Origin: Ehretia macrophylla | Lineage: Eukaryota > Streptophyta > Magnoliopsida > Boraginales > Ehretiaceae | Reading direction: 5' to 3' | NCBI GenBank assembly: GCA_037974665.1 | Contig: CM075765.1 | Location: 5,461,501-5,525,500 of the forward strand | DNA length: 64,000 nucleotides | Part shown: one piece after another, positions 1 to 10,705 of the stretch | Layout: each line of letters opens with the position of its first letter | Numbering within the stretch: position 1 is the first letter of the stretch | Program-made: the position numbers and the translations under genes | The notes under the pieces: generated by a model | Database searches by the model: none | What the model saw: only the letters and a program-made list of their open reading frames with translations | Told to the model about the DNA's origin: nothing

Positions 1-1249
1 GTATAGTCTAAAATATGTCCTTGATCATAGGATAAATTAATTGGGCATTAATTTATTCAAATATATTAGATTACATTTTATTATCTAAATTAATATGAGA
101 TATTAATAAGGGAAATTAGTCTCATATTGAGCAAGTAAATGTATAAGTATTAATTGAGAATGAATGACTAGACATGACCGATTATATGACAAATTACATG
201 GACAGTCAATAATTTATCATATAAATTATAATCATATAATTAATCCTTAAACCTAAGACACCACGGTTATCCTACGTATAGGATACCACAATTAGTTTAG
301 TGCAATAACCTGGTTCTAGTCACCGATTGGTTCACGTACTCAATGGTCGCAATCTATTCCTACATGTGGGAATGTGTGTGGAATCTTGAATTCATCAATT
401 AAGGGTCTTATGCGATCTATTAATTAAGTAACCGGAAATTCTTGATCGAGGTTAAATAATAGATGGTGTTCTATTATTTATTTATTTATTTATGAGTTAT
501 TGAATTAATTAGATTAGGCCATATGATTAAGCTAAAAGAGTTTTACATCTCTTTTCATGACTCTTGCCTAATCGGGACAGAGAAAATGGAAGGAAAATAT
601 TATATGGGAATATATATTAAAGAGTTCGATTTTACTTCATCATTAATTGGATAGTAGTAATATACTGTTAGGTGTCACTCACGACTTGCGAAAATCAATT
701 AGAAGAGTTCTAATTAAATATTAATTGGATTAATGTTATTTTTCTATCAATTAATTATGAACCCGATAGGTCGCACACTTAAGAGGTTTAGAAATTAGTA
801 AGCGAGAAAATAAATTAAATATTAGAGTATCCAATTATTTAATTAGATTTAAAACTAGTCTTGTTGGAATAATAATTGAATAAGTTTACTTGTCCAAGTC
901 CAAGGTTTAGTTCTGGCCCAAAAGCTAGCCTTAGTAGCTATTGGTTTCCCATAAGTAGGAAGCTATGCAAGACAAATAAACTCGCATGAATCCTGTCTTT
1001 CATAAAAATATATTTTTCTCTAAAACTCTAAGTGGAAGTTTTGCAGATTGATGCTCTGGGATCTCGTGTGGACAATTTTGGAGACTTCATGTTTGAGAGC
1101 TCTGAATCGATCAGATTCTACATCGGATTCAACATGTGATAATTTTGTGTATGTTTTATAATTAGGTAAATAGCCATGAACAGATATGTGATGGTTATTT
1201 TCACTACGTTTAATTAAATTTTAAATATCATGTATACAATCGAACAGTT
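1..1249 (+). mobile_element. Ty1/copia LTR, left end outside the window
   Basis: This stretch aligns along its length with the LTR at 48227-49707: base 1 corresponds to about 48421. Shared blocks include the 'catcacgatcatagg'-like start, the 'cgacttgcgaaaat' block near 680 and 49110, and the end 'aaatatcatgtata'. About 195 bases of the LTR should lie left of the window. No primer-binding site follows the end near 1249, so it is a 3' LTR or a solo LTR of a plus-strand element. Its partner at 48227 is followed by a PBS, which fixes the class. Confidence 0.75.
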
Positions 1250-1387
1250 TTTGTCCACTATAAAAAAGTGATATAACTTTAAAATAGTAGCTCCAAGGCT
1301 AAGAATAATTAAAACCTTTATAAATAAAATAACCTCAAACACAAAATTAAATCCCAATACATAAATCTCTAAATGAGATACTTATCA

Positions 1388-1484
1388 GAGGAATTATGCA
1401 TTTGAAAGAGTTGAATTGGCGTCCTACGTGTTTGCTTGAAGCTTTACTATAACTAGATGTTGAAGTTGATGAAGTCTTCTAATC
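1388..1484. repeat. Dispersed direct repeat, unit 1
   Basis: The block beginning 'gaggaattatgcatttgaaag' and ending 'gaagtcttctaatca' recurs as unit 2 at 1636-1715 continued at 2932-3060 (split by a solo LTR), and its second half recurs as unit 3 at 6140-6262. The nature of the repeat is unknown. The bases between units 1 and 2 hold nothing I can name. Confidence 0.6.
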
Positions 1485-1635
1485 ACTAGAAGACTATATG
1501 TTTGCCATAACTATATCATGAGATTTCTTAATTCTAAAGAGATACATAGTTTGAACTAGTTATTGAACACAACCGTGCAATTAGTTGCAAATATTATATC
1601 TCAACCTACACTCATTCTTAGACTCCATAGTTGTC

Positions 1636-3060
1636 GAAGGAATTATGCAGTTGAAAGAGTTGAATTGGAGTCCTACATGTTTGCTTTAAGCTTTGCTTTT
1701 TAAAGTTGGTGAAGTTGTTGTGTGATTTATAACATAAGTGCACGTACCGCAACAAGTAATAAAGTGATAAATAAAGATCGTTTTTACGAGGACTGTGATT
1801 ACTAAGTACCGAAATTGATTTAGCTCTAACTTTATTTGGACAATCACGAATTGAGAATTTGTACCTAACGACTAAAGAAATTATAGAACTTATAAGAAAA
1901 AAAGCAACAAACACAATTACGAAATTAACAAAAGATAGTAATTCAATAATTAAAAGACTCTAGGGATTCTGATTTCACCAAGATTAATCCTACTTGAAAC
2001 TATTGATTGGAATCAATTGACGCCTATTTCCTACGTTGTCAGCAATTTCGTTAAGGTAGATATTAATCTTTCTCAAGTATCAATAACATATCCCAATAAG
2101 CAAGTTAACTACATCTTTGTGCTAACTGTAAACTTATGGAACACATTAAGCCCTAGAAATTCAAGCGTTGCACTAGATCTCATAACTATCTCTAGCTTAT
2201 GACGATTTAATAGTATTTCACACGTGGTCTAATTTCACTTCTCAGTCTCAAACTAAACCACGAATCATGTAATTGTTGATCAAACAATCACAAGCATTAA
2301 ACTTAGCATGAAATACTTAACACATATATGGAATAGTTCATCAATCAATCAAAATCAAAAGCATCAAATATTCATAATCTGACTACATCGTAGCCCTAGA
2401 AAAATAATATAGAACATCATAATGAAATTAAATAAACTCTCAATTGTAACATAAATCATGATAAGAGAGATAGAGAAAACTAGGATTTGGAGAAGAATTG
2501 GGGCAGAAGTTCGTCTCCGGATCGTTCCTCCATCTTCAACTCGCGAATCCTCTCTTTCTTTTCCTCTAACACGTTGCTTTTTCTCCCCTCTTGATGGCTG
2601 CCCACTTCTCACGTTTTTCTCCTTTTAATTCATAGGGTTTCTTTCTTTTCTTGCCAATTTACAAAACTGCCCTTAATTTTCCTGCGATGCTGCGTAACTG
2701 CGCTATGACTGCGCTACTTCTATTTGTTCTTCAATTTCTCCACAAATTGCATAAAAGTCAATCCTTTGCAATTTTTCTTCAATCTTTGCCTCAAAACTCA
2801 TGCTTCTTCATATAATTCACCTATATCGCAAAACAAACACGAAACCAATCAAATTACTCATAAATTACTCAAAGACTAACCAAATTTAACTGAAAAAGTG
2901 CTAAAATCACATATCAATAATACATCCAACATAAGTCTTCTAATCATTAGACTCCTTTGCATCCAAGTAATAATCTGTGTAAAAACAATAGAATGCCAAT
3001 TGTAGATCATTTAGTAGTTTTCTATCTAGAACAAAAAGTAAAAATGATTTTTAAGTTGTA
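1636..3060. repeat. Dispersed direct repeat, unit 2, split by a solo LTR
   Basis: The left half (1636-1715) matches unit 1. The right half (2932-3060, with 'cctttgcatccaagtaataat') matches unit 3 at 6193-6262. The intervening 1716-2931 is an inserted LTR. Unit 3 reads straight through the junction and so shows the empty site. From 3061 to 3191 I see nothing further. Confidence 0.65.
1716..2931 (-). mobile_element. Solo LTR, 1216 bp, 5-bp target duplication
   Basis: On the minus strand it starts TGTTGGATGTATT at 2931 and ends CACACAACA at 1716, the TG...CA form of an LTR. It is flanked by GAAGT (1711-1715) and TAAGT (2932-2936), a 5-bp duplication with one mismatch. The related sequence at 6155-6185 lacks the insert and reads 'ggtgaagtcttctaat', which confirms the insertion point. 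No PBS, polypurine tract or coding remnant is present, so this is a solo LTR left by LTR-LTR recombination. The block near 1738-1800 resembles the end of many plant gypsy-type LTRs, but the superfamily is not certain. Confidence 0.75.
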
Positions 3061-3191
3061 ATATGATGCTTAATTATGCACATAGTTTTACAAAACTGTA
3101 TGCAATTTGCCTTATTATCTTGAGGTAATAGGTGGAACTTTACAGTAATATCAAAATATTGAGATTCCAACTAGAAAATAACTTTAATAAA

Positions 3192-3732
3192 ACACAAGAT
3201 GGGAAAAATATCACATTTAGTCTCTATTATTTTGAAAAAAAAAAATCAATTTCGTCCCTATTATTTGAAATTTCTCAATTTTATCCTTATTATTTTTTCA
3301 AAAATTTTAATTTGGTCCCTATTATTTAAAATTTCTCAATTTCACCTTTGTTGTTTCACTAAAAGTTTCAATTTTGTCCCTCTTATTTTCTAAAAGTTTT
3401 AATTTCGTCCCTATTATTTCCTAAAAGCTTCAATTCCATTGATTTGTTTTCTTAAAGTTTCAAATTCGTCCCTATTATTCAAGGACTTAATTAATTTTTT
3501 TAAAAAAATAATAGGGATGAAATTTGAATTTTTTTAGAAAAAAATAGGGACGAATTTGAAACTCTAAGGAAATAATATGGATGAAATTAAAACTTTTTAA
3601 AAATAATAGGGACAAAACTAAAATTTTTAGAAAAATAATAAAGATAAAATTAAAAAAATTTAAACAATAGAGATAAAACTGAAACTTTTTTAAAATAATA
3701 ATGACTAAATGTGATATTTTCCCACAAAAGAT
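3192..3732. mobile_element. Palindromic MITE with internal repeat arrays, Mutator-like
   Basis: The element (3201-3723) is a near-complete inverted repeat. It begins 'gggaaaaatatcacattta' and ends with the reverse complement. Each arm is built from about seven degenerate copies of a ~36-bp unit around 'ttcgtccctattattt' (left arm) or 'aataatagggacgaa' (right arm). It is flanked by acacaagat (3192-3200) and acaaaagat (3724-3732), a 9-bp duplication with one mismatch. A 9-bp TSD fits Mutator-like elements. There is no coding capacity; the two short ORFs in the left arm are just the repeat read through. Confidence 0.75.
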
Positions 3733-4258
3733 GCATTAGAACATAGTCATGATCAAGTATATGACACAATAGAGTCTCACAAGTTTATGATAAGCACTCC
3801 TATTGCTATCCCTATTTTACATGTCATGTGATCCAAAATCAGCTTTTCATGCTATTTTTGCTTCTAACAAAGTATATCTTAAGATTATTTAGCAAAAAAA
3901 GTATATCTAAGATCGCCTCTTTGATAAGGGGTAATCGAGCATGATACAGAAAGTTGGTATATAAATTGAAGAAGATGTAAGAAGCTCAAGAAAGCCATAA
4001 TTATCACGAATTGCTAAGGGTTTTTGCTCAAGATGATGCAATTTCATAAATGCAATTGACTTTCTAGTTTTGTCATCTTTCTAGAAAGTGGGAGAGAGAA
4101 AGAGAGATAGCCGTTTCACTCTACATGGACAACAACTGTGATTAAATGTAGATAAAGAATGGTCTATACTCGTGGCACCAAAATAATGAACAACAAATAG
4201 AGGAAACCATGGAACAAAAACAAACATAGAGATTCATAAACAAGAAAAAGATCCTTAC
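3733..4258. other. Non-coding; expected YUCCA intron side, no exon 2 found
   Basis: Downstream (minus direction) of the YUCCA exon 1 splice donor I looked for the next exon of the family and found no recognisable part. A purine-rich tract sits at 4090-4115. The rest is anonymous AT-rich DNA. Confidence 0.5.
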
Positions 4259-4868
4259 CGGGCTTCTCAAAACAATTGATGCATGAGAGCCAAAGTTGGC
4301 GAGATCATAAGCTATTCCCATACCCGAATTACCACAACCAACAAGAAGGACATCTTTATCTTTATATATCGAACCTGATTTGTACTCCCTAGAGTGAAGA
4401 ATTTCTCCATCGAAATTCTCTAGTCCTGGCAATTGAGGAATATAACCTTCAGCATTTTCACCTTTTGCTACAATAAGAAACTTTGAGACATATAGTTCAG
4501 TATCACCCGAGATAGTGCTTTTGGCCTCAATGTGCCACTCTTCATAAACTCTGTCAAAAAAAGCTGATTCAACATTCCGGTAGCATCGTGGGTTCACATT
4601 GAAAGTAAATGCATAGTCACTGAATAAAATTAGCTTTTGGCATGTATGTAGGGCATGCGTCTGGGTGCAGCATTAATGGCAAGGAGAAAAATTTCTTAGC
4701 CAAATGCAGGTGTAACCTATCATAAGTTCTTTTTTTCCAAAGAAAACCACAACCACCCTCTCTTTCAAGAACAATATTTAGAATGGAAAATTTTTTGAGA
4801 CATGCAGATGTAGCTAGCCCTGATGGACCAACTCCTACAATCACTACTACCACCTCTTCTCTAATCAT
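4259..4868 (-). pseudogene. YUCCA-type flavin monooxygenase, exon 1 only, frameshifted
   Basis: YUCCA enzymes are FAD- and NADPH-dependent monooxygenases that turn indole-3-pyruvate into auxin. The N-terminal piece (4868-4617) has the FAD-binding GVGPSG motif at residues 12-17, then LEREGGCGFLWKKRTYDRLHL, trimmed here to the typical WKKRTYDRLHLHLAK block. The second piece (4597 onward) has NPRCYR, the VGCGNSGM NADPH-binding motif and VLRSP. Between them, near 4617, some 8-11 bases typical of the family are missing, which shifts frame and creates TGA. The exon ends at a donor, CCG|GTAAGG (4259/4258), at about the place of a family intron. No later exon follows, so over half of the usual ~400 residues are absent. 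Similarity looks closest to the YUC10/YUC11 group, from memory only. It is probably a gene fragment and non-functional. Confidence 0.85.
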
Positions 4869-4930
4869 GTTTGTGACTCTAAACTATTTGTTCTCTACCT
4901 CTCTTCTGGTTGAACCCTTTTTCACTCTTC

Positions 4931-4938
4931 TTTATATA
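4931..4938 (-). promoter_or_regulatory. TATA box of the YUCCA remnant
   Basis: The minus strand reads TATATAAAG here, about 63 bases before the ATG at 4868. This is a suitable spacing for a plant promoter with a short 5' UTR. It suggests the fragment arose from genomic DNA, not from a processed transcript, in line with the retained splice donor. Confidence 0.5.
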
Positions 4939-4940
4939 GA

Positions 4941-5270
4941 AGTAGAAACAAGTTACAAACAAGGAAAATTATGCTATTGAGATAATAAAGTGCATGATAT
5001 ATTTGTTTTTATTATTTTTAGTCAAAAAAGTGCATGGTGTTGGTAGCATCCATTCTTGCACTTTTTTTATGTGTTGACTTATCTTTTGACATCCAAATTT
5101 ATGGCTTTTCATTTTCTTTTCGGTTTAGAGATAAGGGGAACTAATTATCTTTTGACTTTCATGTTTCTATTTGACATTTGTGTTGGATTTCACAAGGCAA
5201 TGGGGAAAGATGAAGTTTTCACGCAATAGTTATTAGATTATATGATATATTTGTACATAATGTTTCTCTA
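4941..5270. other. AT-rich spacer
   Basis: No gene or repeat structure recognised between the YUCCA promoter and the hAT-type MITE. Confidence 0.4.
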
Positions 5271-6040
5271 ATCAGTTATAGGGATGACAACAAGTAGGGT
5301 TTAAATTCGAATTAGATGGGTATCTGACCTGATTATAAACTTATTTACAAAATCGATGGAGTATTCGTTAGAATTTGGTTTTCACTAGTGATTATCAATA
5401 GGTAGTCCGGTAGGGTTTGATAATAGCAATTTAAAAAAATCCGAAACTCAAGAACCCGATTAGTAATTTAGTAAAAATAAATTAATAAAAATATTTATAT
5501 ATTTACATACATATACAAATAATATATTATTTAAGAAAAAATAATTTTTTAATATTGGTCCAAGATTAATAGTTGTGGGTTATAACCCAACTCTTATTAT
5601 AAACTGTTAACCCTCATAGTTTATGTTTACTTTTTTTTTTTTTTTTTATCTAATTCAACTAATACAACTGCTCAATTGCTGAATAATTCAAATGAGAATG
5701 ATAATTTAGAATTGTGACAAGTACTTTATTTTTTTTTTCTGCAGGTTATTTTATATTATTATGGAAGGATGATAACTTCTTAACATAAAAATATTGTTGA
5801 ATGTTTTTATTAAATTTAAGTTTGATAATAGACAAGAAATTTAATTTATTTTTTATTAATTAACGGGTTGGATCAGGTATTTGCAGGTTTTTGAATATTT
5901 AATGAGTTCGGATTTGATAAGTAAAATCTAAACTCGACGAGTTTCCGTCACGAATTTGGTAAAATATAATTTAAATGAATTCGGGTTTGATTTTATAAAT
6001 TTTAACAGGTATTCGACCTATTGTCATTCATAATCTGTTA
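5271..6040. mobile_element. hAT-type MITE, copy 1
   Basis: Terminal inverted repeats are TAGGGATGACAAC at 5279 and, at the other end, ...TTGTCATTCATA ending 6032. The 8-bp flanks atcagtta (5271-5278) and atctgtta (6033-6040) match at 7 of 8. The termini and 8-bp TSD fit a non-autonomous hAT element, and related ends occur at 9362-10059 and 17726-18708. No transposase remnant is seen. Confidence 0.7.
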
Positions 6041-7021
6041 CTCTAATTTAGCTAATATAATATCCTAATCTAATTGATTGAAAATCTATATACAAAGGGT
6101 AATTTACAACGATTTTTTGCAAAGATAATGATTCTATGAACAATTACTTTAACTAGATGTTGAAGTTGGTGAAGTCTTCTAATCGTTATATTCCTTTGCG
6201 TCCAAGTAATAATCTATCTAGAATAATAAAATACTGATTCTAGATCATTTTGCAGTTTCTATAGTTGTAATGTAGTTCTTTAACACCCTCATATATATTG
6301 TATCCTCTCATATTAATTTCTTTCTTATAATATTATAAAAAAAAATTTTCAACCCCTTCATATATTATAAATAATCATAATTATTCATTTAAATTAAAAA
6401 TAAAATAAGAGTTTAATGGGAGATTACTTTTCCAACCTTTTCTCTCTCCTCTTACTCACTCCTATGTTCATTTTTCCCCTGTCTTTGTCTCACACTTCAC
6501 GCTTACTGTTTGTCACCAAAAAAAAAAAAAACTCTCATCACTATCTTTCTTACTCTACCCATTCTCTCAACCATTCCTAACTAACTCATGATCTTCTTCC
6601 TTCATTGTTGCTCGCTAACCCCTATTGCGGTTATCCTATATTGTGATTCACCCACTTTGTGGTTAACCTTTCTCACTATTGAAGGCAGGCATCTTTATTT
6701 TTCTTGTTTAGTTTAATGTTTATATTTTTCGTTTTTGATATAATGTTAATAGCTACATATATTTGTCATTAGTATTTTTGTATAATTTTTCATCGTTGTT
6801 TGAGTATACAAAATTAGAATTTCCAGAGTCAATATTTTCAAAATTAGAGGTTACAAAATTAGGATTTTTCAAAATTAGGGATTATAAAATTAGGTTTCTA
6901 CAAAATTAGGGCTTATTATATTAGTTGTTTTGTATATGTTTGTGTATATGGACATGGGTCTGTAGATGTGTATTATCATGCATAAATTATGACTTATATG
7001 CATTTGTATATATGTATATGT
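6041..7021. other. Spacer with repeat unit 3 and an A-T-rich minisatellite
   Basis: Bases 6140-6262 are unit 3 of the dispersed repeat and hold the empty site of the solo LTR. Bases 6808-6925 contain six copies of a 14-18 bp motif around 'caaaattaggg'. Although it includes TTAGGG-like letters, the spacing is irregular and it is not a telomere repeat. The pyrimidine-rich 6420-6620 has no open frame. Confidence 0.5.
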
Positions 7022-7505
7022 TTTTATGTTAGGTGAAGTGCACCAGACCCCCTTATACTTTAGCGAAAGTGCACAACACCCCCCTATAGTTCAAAAACTC
7101 CCTGAACTAGTCCCTATATTTTTTAAAAGTGCACAACACCCCCCTACAGTTATAAAATCCGTCATATTTAACGGATTTTATAAAAAAGACGTAAATACCA
7201 TCTTTTTTTTTTCATTTATCTCTTTTGTCATTTCCTCTTTTGTTTAGGCCAAAAAAAAAAATTGGTAATTTGGTCAATTCATATAATTATTTATGAATAA
7301 ATTCGTTAAAAATCAAAAAAAATCCCACTTAACACGTGTGAAATACACTCTCCGTTAAATTTAATGAATTTTTTAACGGTAGGGGGGTGTTGTGCACTTT
7401 TGAAAAACTACAAGGACTAACTCAGGGAGTTTTTAAACTATAAGGGGGTGTTGTGTACTTTTGCTAAAGTACAAGGGGGTCTGATGCACTTCACCCTTTT
7501 ATATT
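7022..7505. mobile_element. Mutator-like MITE with long terminal inverted repeats, copy 1
   Basis: The element spans 7031-7496. The left end 'aggtgaagtgcaccagaccc' and the right end, in reverse complement 'gggtgaagtgcatcagaccc', stay paired for roughly 150 bases, with repeated 'gtgcacaacaccccc' blocks. Flanks ttttatgtt (7022-7030) and ttttatatt (7497-7505) form a 9-bp duplication with one mismatch. The same family is seen at 16691-17206. Confidence 0.75.
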
Positions 7506-7710
7506 TATAAGTGTTTGTACTTGTGTATCTATATGTGACAATGCAATTTTTTTCTATGTATATGCCTGTATATGTCTGCGTATATGCGACAATCCAATTT
7601 TTATGTATATATATGTTTGAATACGTGTCAGTATATGTGTTTGTATATCTAACAATCCAATTATTATGTATGATGTGTTTGTGTATGTGTAAATGTGACA
7701 ATACAAATAG
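7506..7710. repeat. Minisatellite, three to four ~50-66 bp units
   Basis: A degenerate unit with core 'gacaatccaatt' followed by 'tatgtatat' recurs near 7537, 7590 and 7648, with a last partial core near 7697. Open frames exist on both strands only because the unit is short and lacks stops; they are not genes. Confidence 0.65.
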
Positions 7711-7715
7711 TTTTG

Positions 7716-7720
<5 letters not shown>

Positions 7721-7786
<66 letters not shown>
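7721..7786. repeat. Microsatellites (CT)n then (TA)n
   Basis: About 16 CT units run directly into about 16 TA units. This is a compound simple repeat. Confidence 0.95.
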
Positions 7787-7789
<3 letters not shown>

Positions 7790-8290
7790 ATATGTCTATT
7801 CATAATTTTATTGTTTACAATAATAATTAGGTAAATATGACTTCAGAAGTTGGTGTTTGAACAAGGGGAATAATTGTAATTTTAATCTCTTGACGAAATT
7901 TTGTGGTGCAGTTGCAATGTAAGAAGTCGAGCGAGAAGATGTAGGAGGATTATTGTATGTCATAGATTAGGAGTAGCAAAACATGTACTTGAGGCTATGA
8001 TTATTTATTTAATTTGAAGACTTTGTATGTTGTTGCTTTAATTCTAAACTAATATTGTCTTGAATGTAGACTTCGTATATTGTAAATTTAATCTGAGAAT
8101 GGATTTATGTTCCTACATTGTTTAAGCTGATCAGTTTCAATGAAACATGCATTTGAGGCTATTTTAGAGAAAAAGCTACCACTTCTTTATTTTTAATACA
8201 CCTTGAAATTAATGCAAAGCAAAAGTTCGTGATTTTCTTTTGTTTCCAAAACACATTGAAACAAACAAGATTCACTATATTACATTATGT
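7787..8290. other. Anonymous spacer
   Basis: I see no gene, clear repeat or structural signal here. Confidence 0.4.
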
Positions 8291-9109
8291 TCGGTTTCGA
8301 TCTCACTAAAGTAGGACCAATTGTAAATAGACATGTTTGGGTCACATTTCATGTAATTTTTCATGCTACGCATCCATGATTGGTCTATGTCATTTGGTTG
8401 TATTGGTATACGTGACCATTGATGGATTTAGTTACGTTAAATGTGACAAAGACCGCTTTGATCCTATATCGATATAATCAATGGACGAGATTGTCCGGAT
8501 ATACCCTAAGATTGTGATAGCAAATTTTGGAACTCACAAAGTTAAACACATTTGTAAGGTTACATATGTGGCCCAGTGGGAAATTGTTAGAAAATTTCAA
8601 CATGTAAGGCCACACATGTAAATATTTAAATGTGTTGTGTTATCTATTAATTAAGCCTAATTAAAGTCATCTAATTAAGAATTAAGTTTAGGCTTATGGG
8701 TATAATTATCATGGAATTAATGTGTAGATATCTTAGTGATATTTCTAATTTGATAAGGGGTCAAATTAGAAATATCTAAAATTTATAAGTTATATTAGGG
8801 TTATGGTCCACAAATTGTACGTCCATTTATTTTTCTCTGCATCCCTATCAACAGAGAAAAGAGGCTACATCTTTGGCAAAAGTTCGTACTAATTTGGAAG
8901 ATCACAACCCATTTATATACCTATGGCAATGAATTCAGGTACGCTTTCACTTTTTATTTCTCCTTATTCTCTTGAATTGAAGTGGATAGTTACGTGTGTT
9001 TTAGGGTTTGTTAAAGAACTATTTTAGGTCTCTTTTGGGTTAAATTTCTGAAATTTTTGATACTGTTAAGGACTGTAAACATGTTAATTATTTTTGTCAA
9101 ATCCTAACA
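8291..9109 (+). mobile_element. Ty1/copia 3' end: polypurine tract and 3' LTR
   Basis: The polypurine tract 'agtgggaaat' ends at 8584 and is followed directly by an LTR that starts TGTTAG (8585) and ends CTAACA (9109), 525 bp. This PPT-LTR join is characteristic of plant copia elements. The 8291-8584 stretch would be the 3' end of the internal region. The coding part and 5' LTR are missing, and no TSD is visible, so the copy is truncated. Confidence 0.55.
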
Positions 9110-9112
9110 CAT

Positions 9113-9821
9113 CCCAATGGATGGGTCTTGGGCTTGGAAAAAACTATTGAAAATCATTGCATGTAAATTCATTAAACATAGAATTGGTGATGACAATGAT
9201 ACTTACCTTTGGTGGGATGCTTGGCACCCCTTGGGTAAGCTTGCGCAGGTTGTGCCGCCAGACCAAATCACTGCTTCAAGGATTGGGCTTTAGAGTAAGG
9301 TTTGCGCTGTCACTTGAGGTGGATCATGGAATTGGCCACGATGTCTTTCTCACCTTGAAAATAGGGATGACAACAGGTCGGTTATCTGTGGTTTTTGTCA
9401 TAACCGAAACCGAAACCGTTTAGCAAATCAAAAATCAAAACCGAAATCGAAACCGACGGGTTTAAAAAATTCATATCCAAAACCACAACCAACGGGTTTT
9501 TAAAAATATGCGAATAATCGAACCGAAATCGATTACTTAAAAAAAATTAATTTAAATAGAAACAATGTCCAAATTTATGAAAAAAATATTAATTTAAATT
9601 TTAAAAAATTTAAAAATATAATAAATCACAATCTATACATATTAAATAATAAAATTAAAAATATATATATACTACATCATTGCAAATATTTAATTCTAAA
9701 ACAATAAAAATGAGAAATTGTTCATCCATCATACAAAAAAATAATAAAATTATATTATATAAAAATAATAATAATAATAATAAATATATTATTTTATTAT
9801 ATATATTATACACATGTTATA

Positions 9822-9853
<32 letters not shown>

Positions 9854-10705
9854 ATAAAATAATAAAATAATAAAATACTAATCAGGTTTCGGTTTTCGGT
9901 TTTTTTTAATATCAAAAACCAAAACCTATCGGTTTATCCGTCAGTTTTACTTTATAAAATCCAAAACCTAACGGTTTCCCCATCGGTTTTCATTATCGAT
10001 TTTTTATCGGGCGGTTATCTATCGGTTTTGAGTATAACGGATACCCGTTGCCATCCCTACTTGAAGATAGTCCTTCTGGGATTGTTATTGATCCTCAAAG
10101 GGGATATAAGATTATTTGGGATATTGGCCATAAGGCATCTTTGAGACTGCATCAACGTGGAAACACTCAGAGCTAAGCACCCGAAAGTCCCCTGGAATCA
10201 ATTACTCTAGAAAAATATTTTTATTCCTAAACACTTCTTTTGTGCCTGGCTTGCTATCCTCAATTGGCTGCCAACGAGGTTCATATTAATGTCTTGGAGA
10301 ATTCAGATGAATGGCTTGTCTGGTCTTTGCAACATGGTGTTAGAAACAAGAGATTATCTTTTGTTTGAATGCTTTTTTAGTCGAAGAGTTTGGAGGATTT
10401 GCATTAGAAATGCTAGAGTAAAGGTCATTGGAATCAACTGGGAAAAAGTTCTCTGCGGTAGCAGTAATCTTGGGAGCAAAAGAACTTTCCAAGCATCTAT
10501 CTTCAATCTCCCTTTCTGTGCGAGTTTTTACCATCTTTGGTGACAATGGAATGCCCGCATTTTCAAAAATGAATTCTCTAATGAGGAATATGTTGTTATA
10601 AAAATCTTTAATGATGTACAATGTAGAGTGTTATCAGGGAAAAGATATAACAACAATAAATTTAATAGGGATCTTAGTAGTTGTTGGAACCTTAGGCCAC
10701 TCTAA
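9113..10705 (+). pseudogene. LINE (L1-type) ORF2 C-terminal fragment, split by a MITE
   Basis: The translation left of the insert (9113-9353) has WSWKKLL and YLWWDAWHPLG, typical of the stretch after the reverse transcriptase of plant L1 elements. To the right (10060-10705) it has CLACYPQLAANEVHI-like text, then the zinc-binding zf-RVT region with MNGLSGLCNMVLETRDYLLF followed by ECFFSRRVW (about 10305-10400). The conserved cysteines and histidine-like positions of that region are partly kept. Many stops and frameshifts interrupt it. It is a dead 5'-truncated LINE; a poly(A) tail is not evident. The interruption is the hAT-type MITE at 9362-10059. Confidence 0.8.
9354..10067. mobile_element. 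hAT-type MITE, copy 2, inserted in the LINE
   Basis: The ends are TAGGGATGACAACAGGTCGG at 9362 and the inverted CCCGTTGCCATCCCTA ending at 10059. Flanks cttgaaaa (9354-9361) and cttgaaga (10060-10067) are an 8-bp TSD with one mismatch. Inside, near each end, motifs such as 'accgaaaccgaaaccg' and 'cggttttcggtttt' form further inverted repeats. A (TAA)n run near 9765 and a (TA)n run at 9825-9852 are present. Confidence 0.8.

Noticed and set aside
6808-6925. Possible interstitial telomere repeat (TTAGGG-like)
   Set aside because: Plant telomeres are TTTAGGG in regular tandem; here the motif is spaced irregularly by variable bases.
7438-7834. ORFs on both strands near the CT and TA tracts
   Set aside because: Low-complexity reading of a minisatellite and microsatellites.
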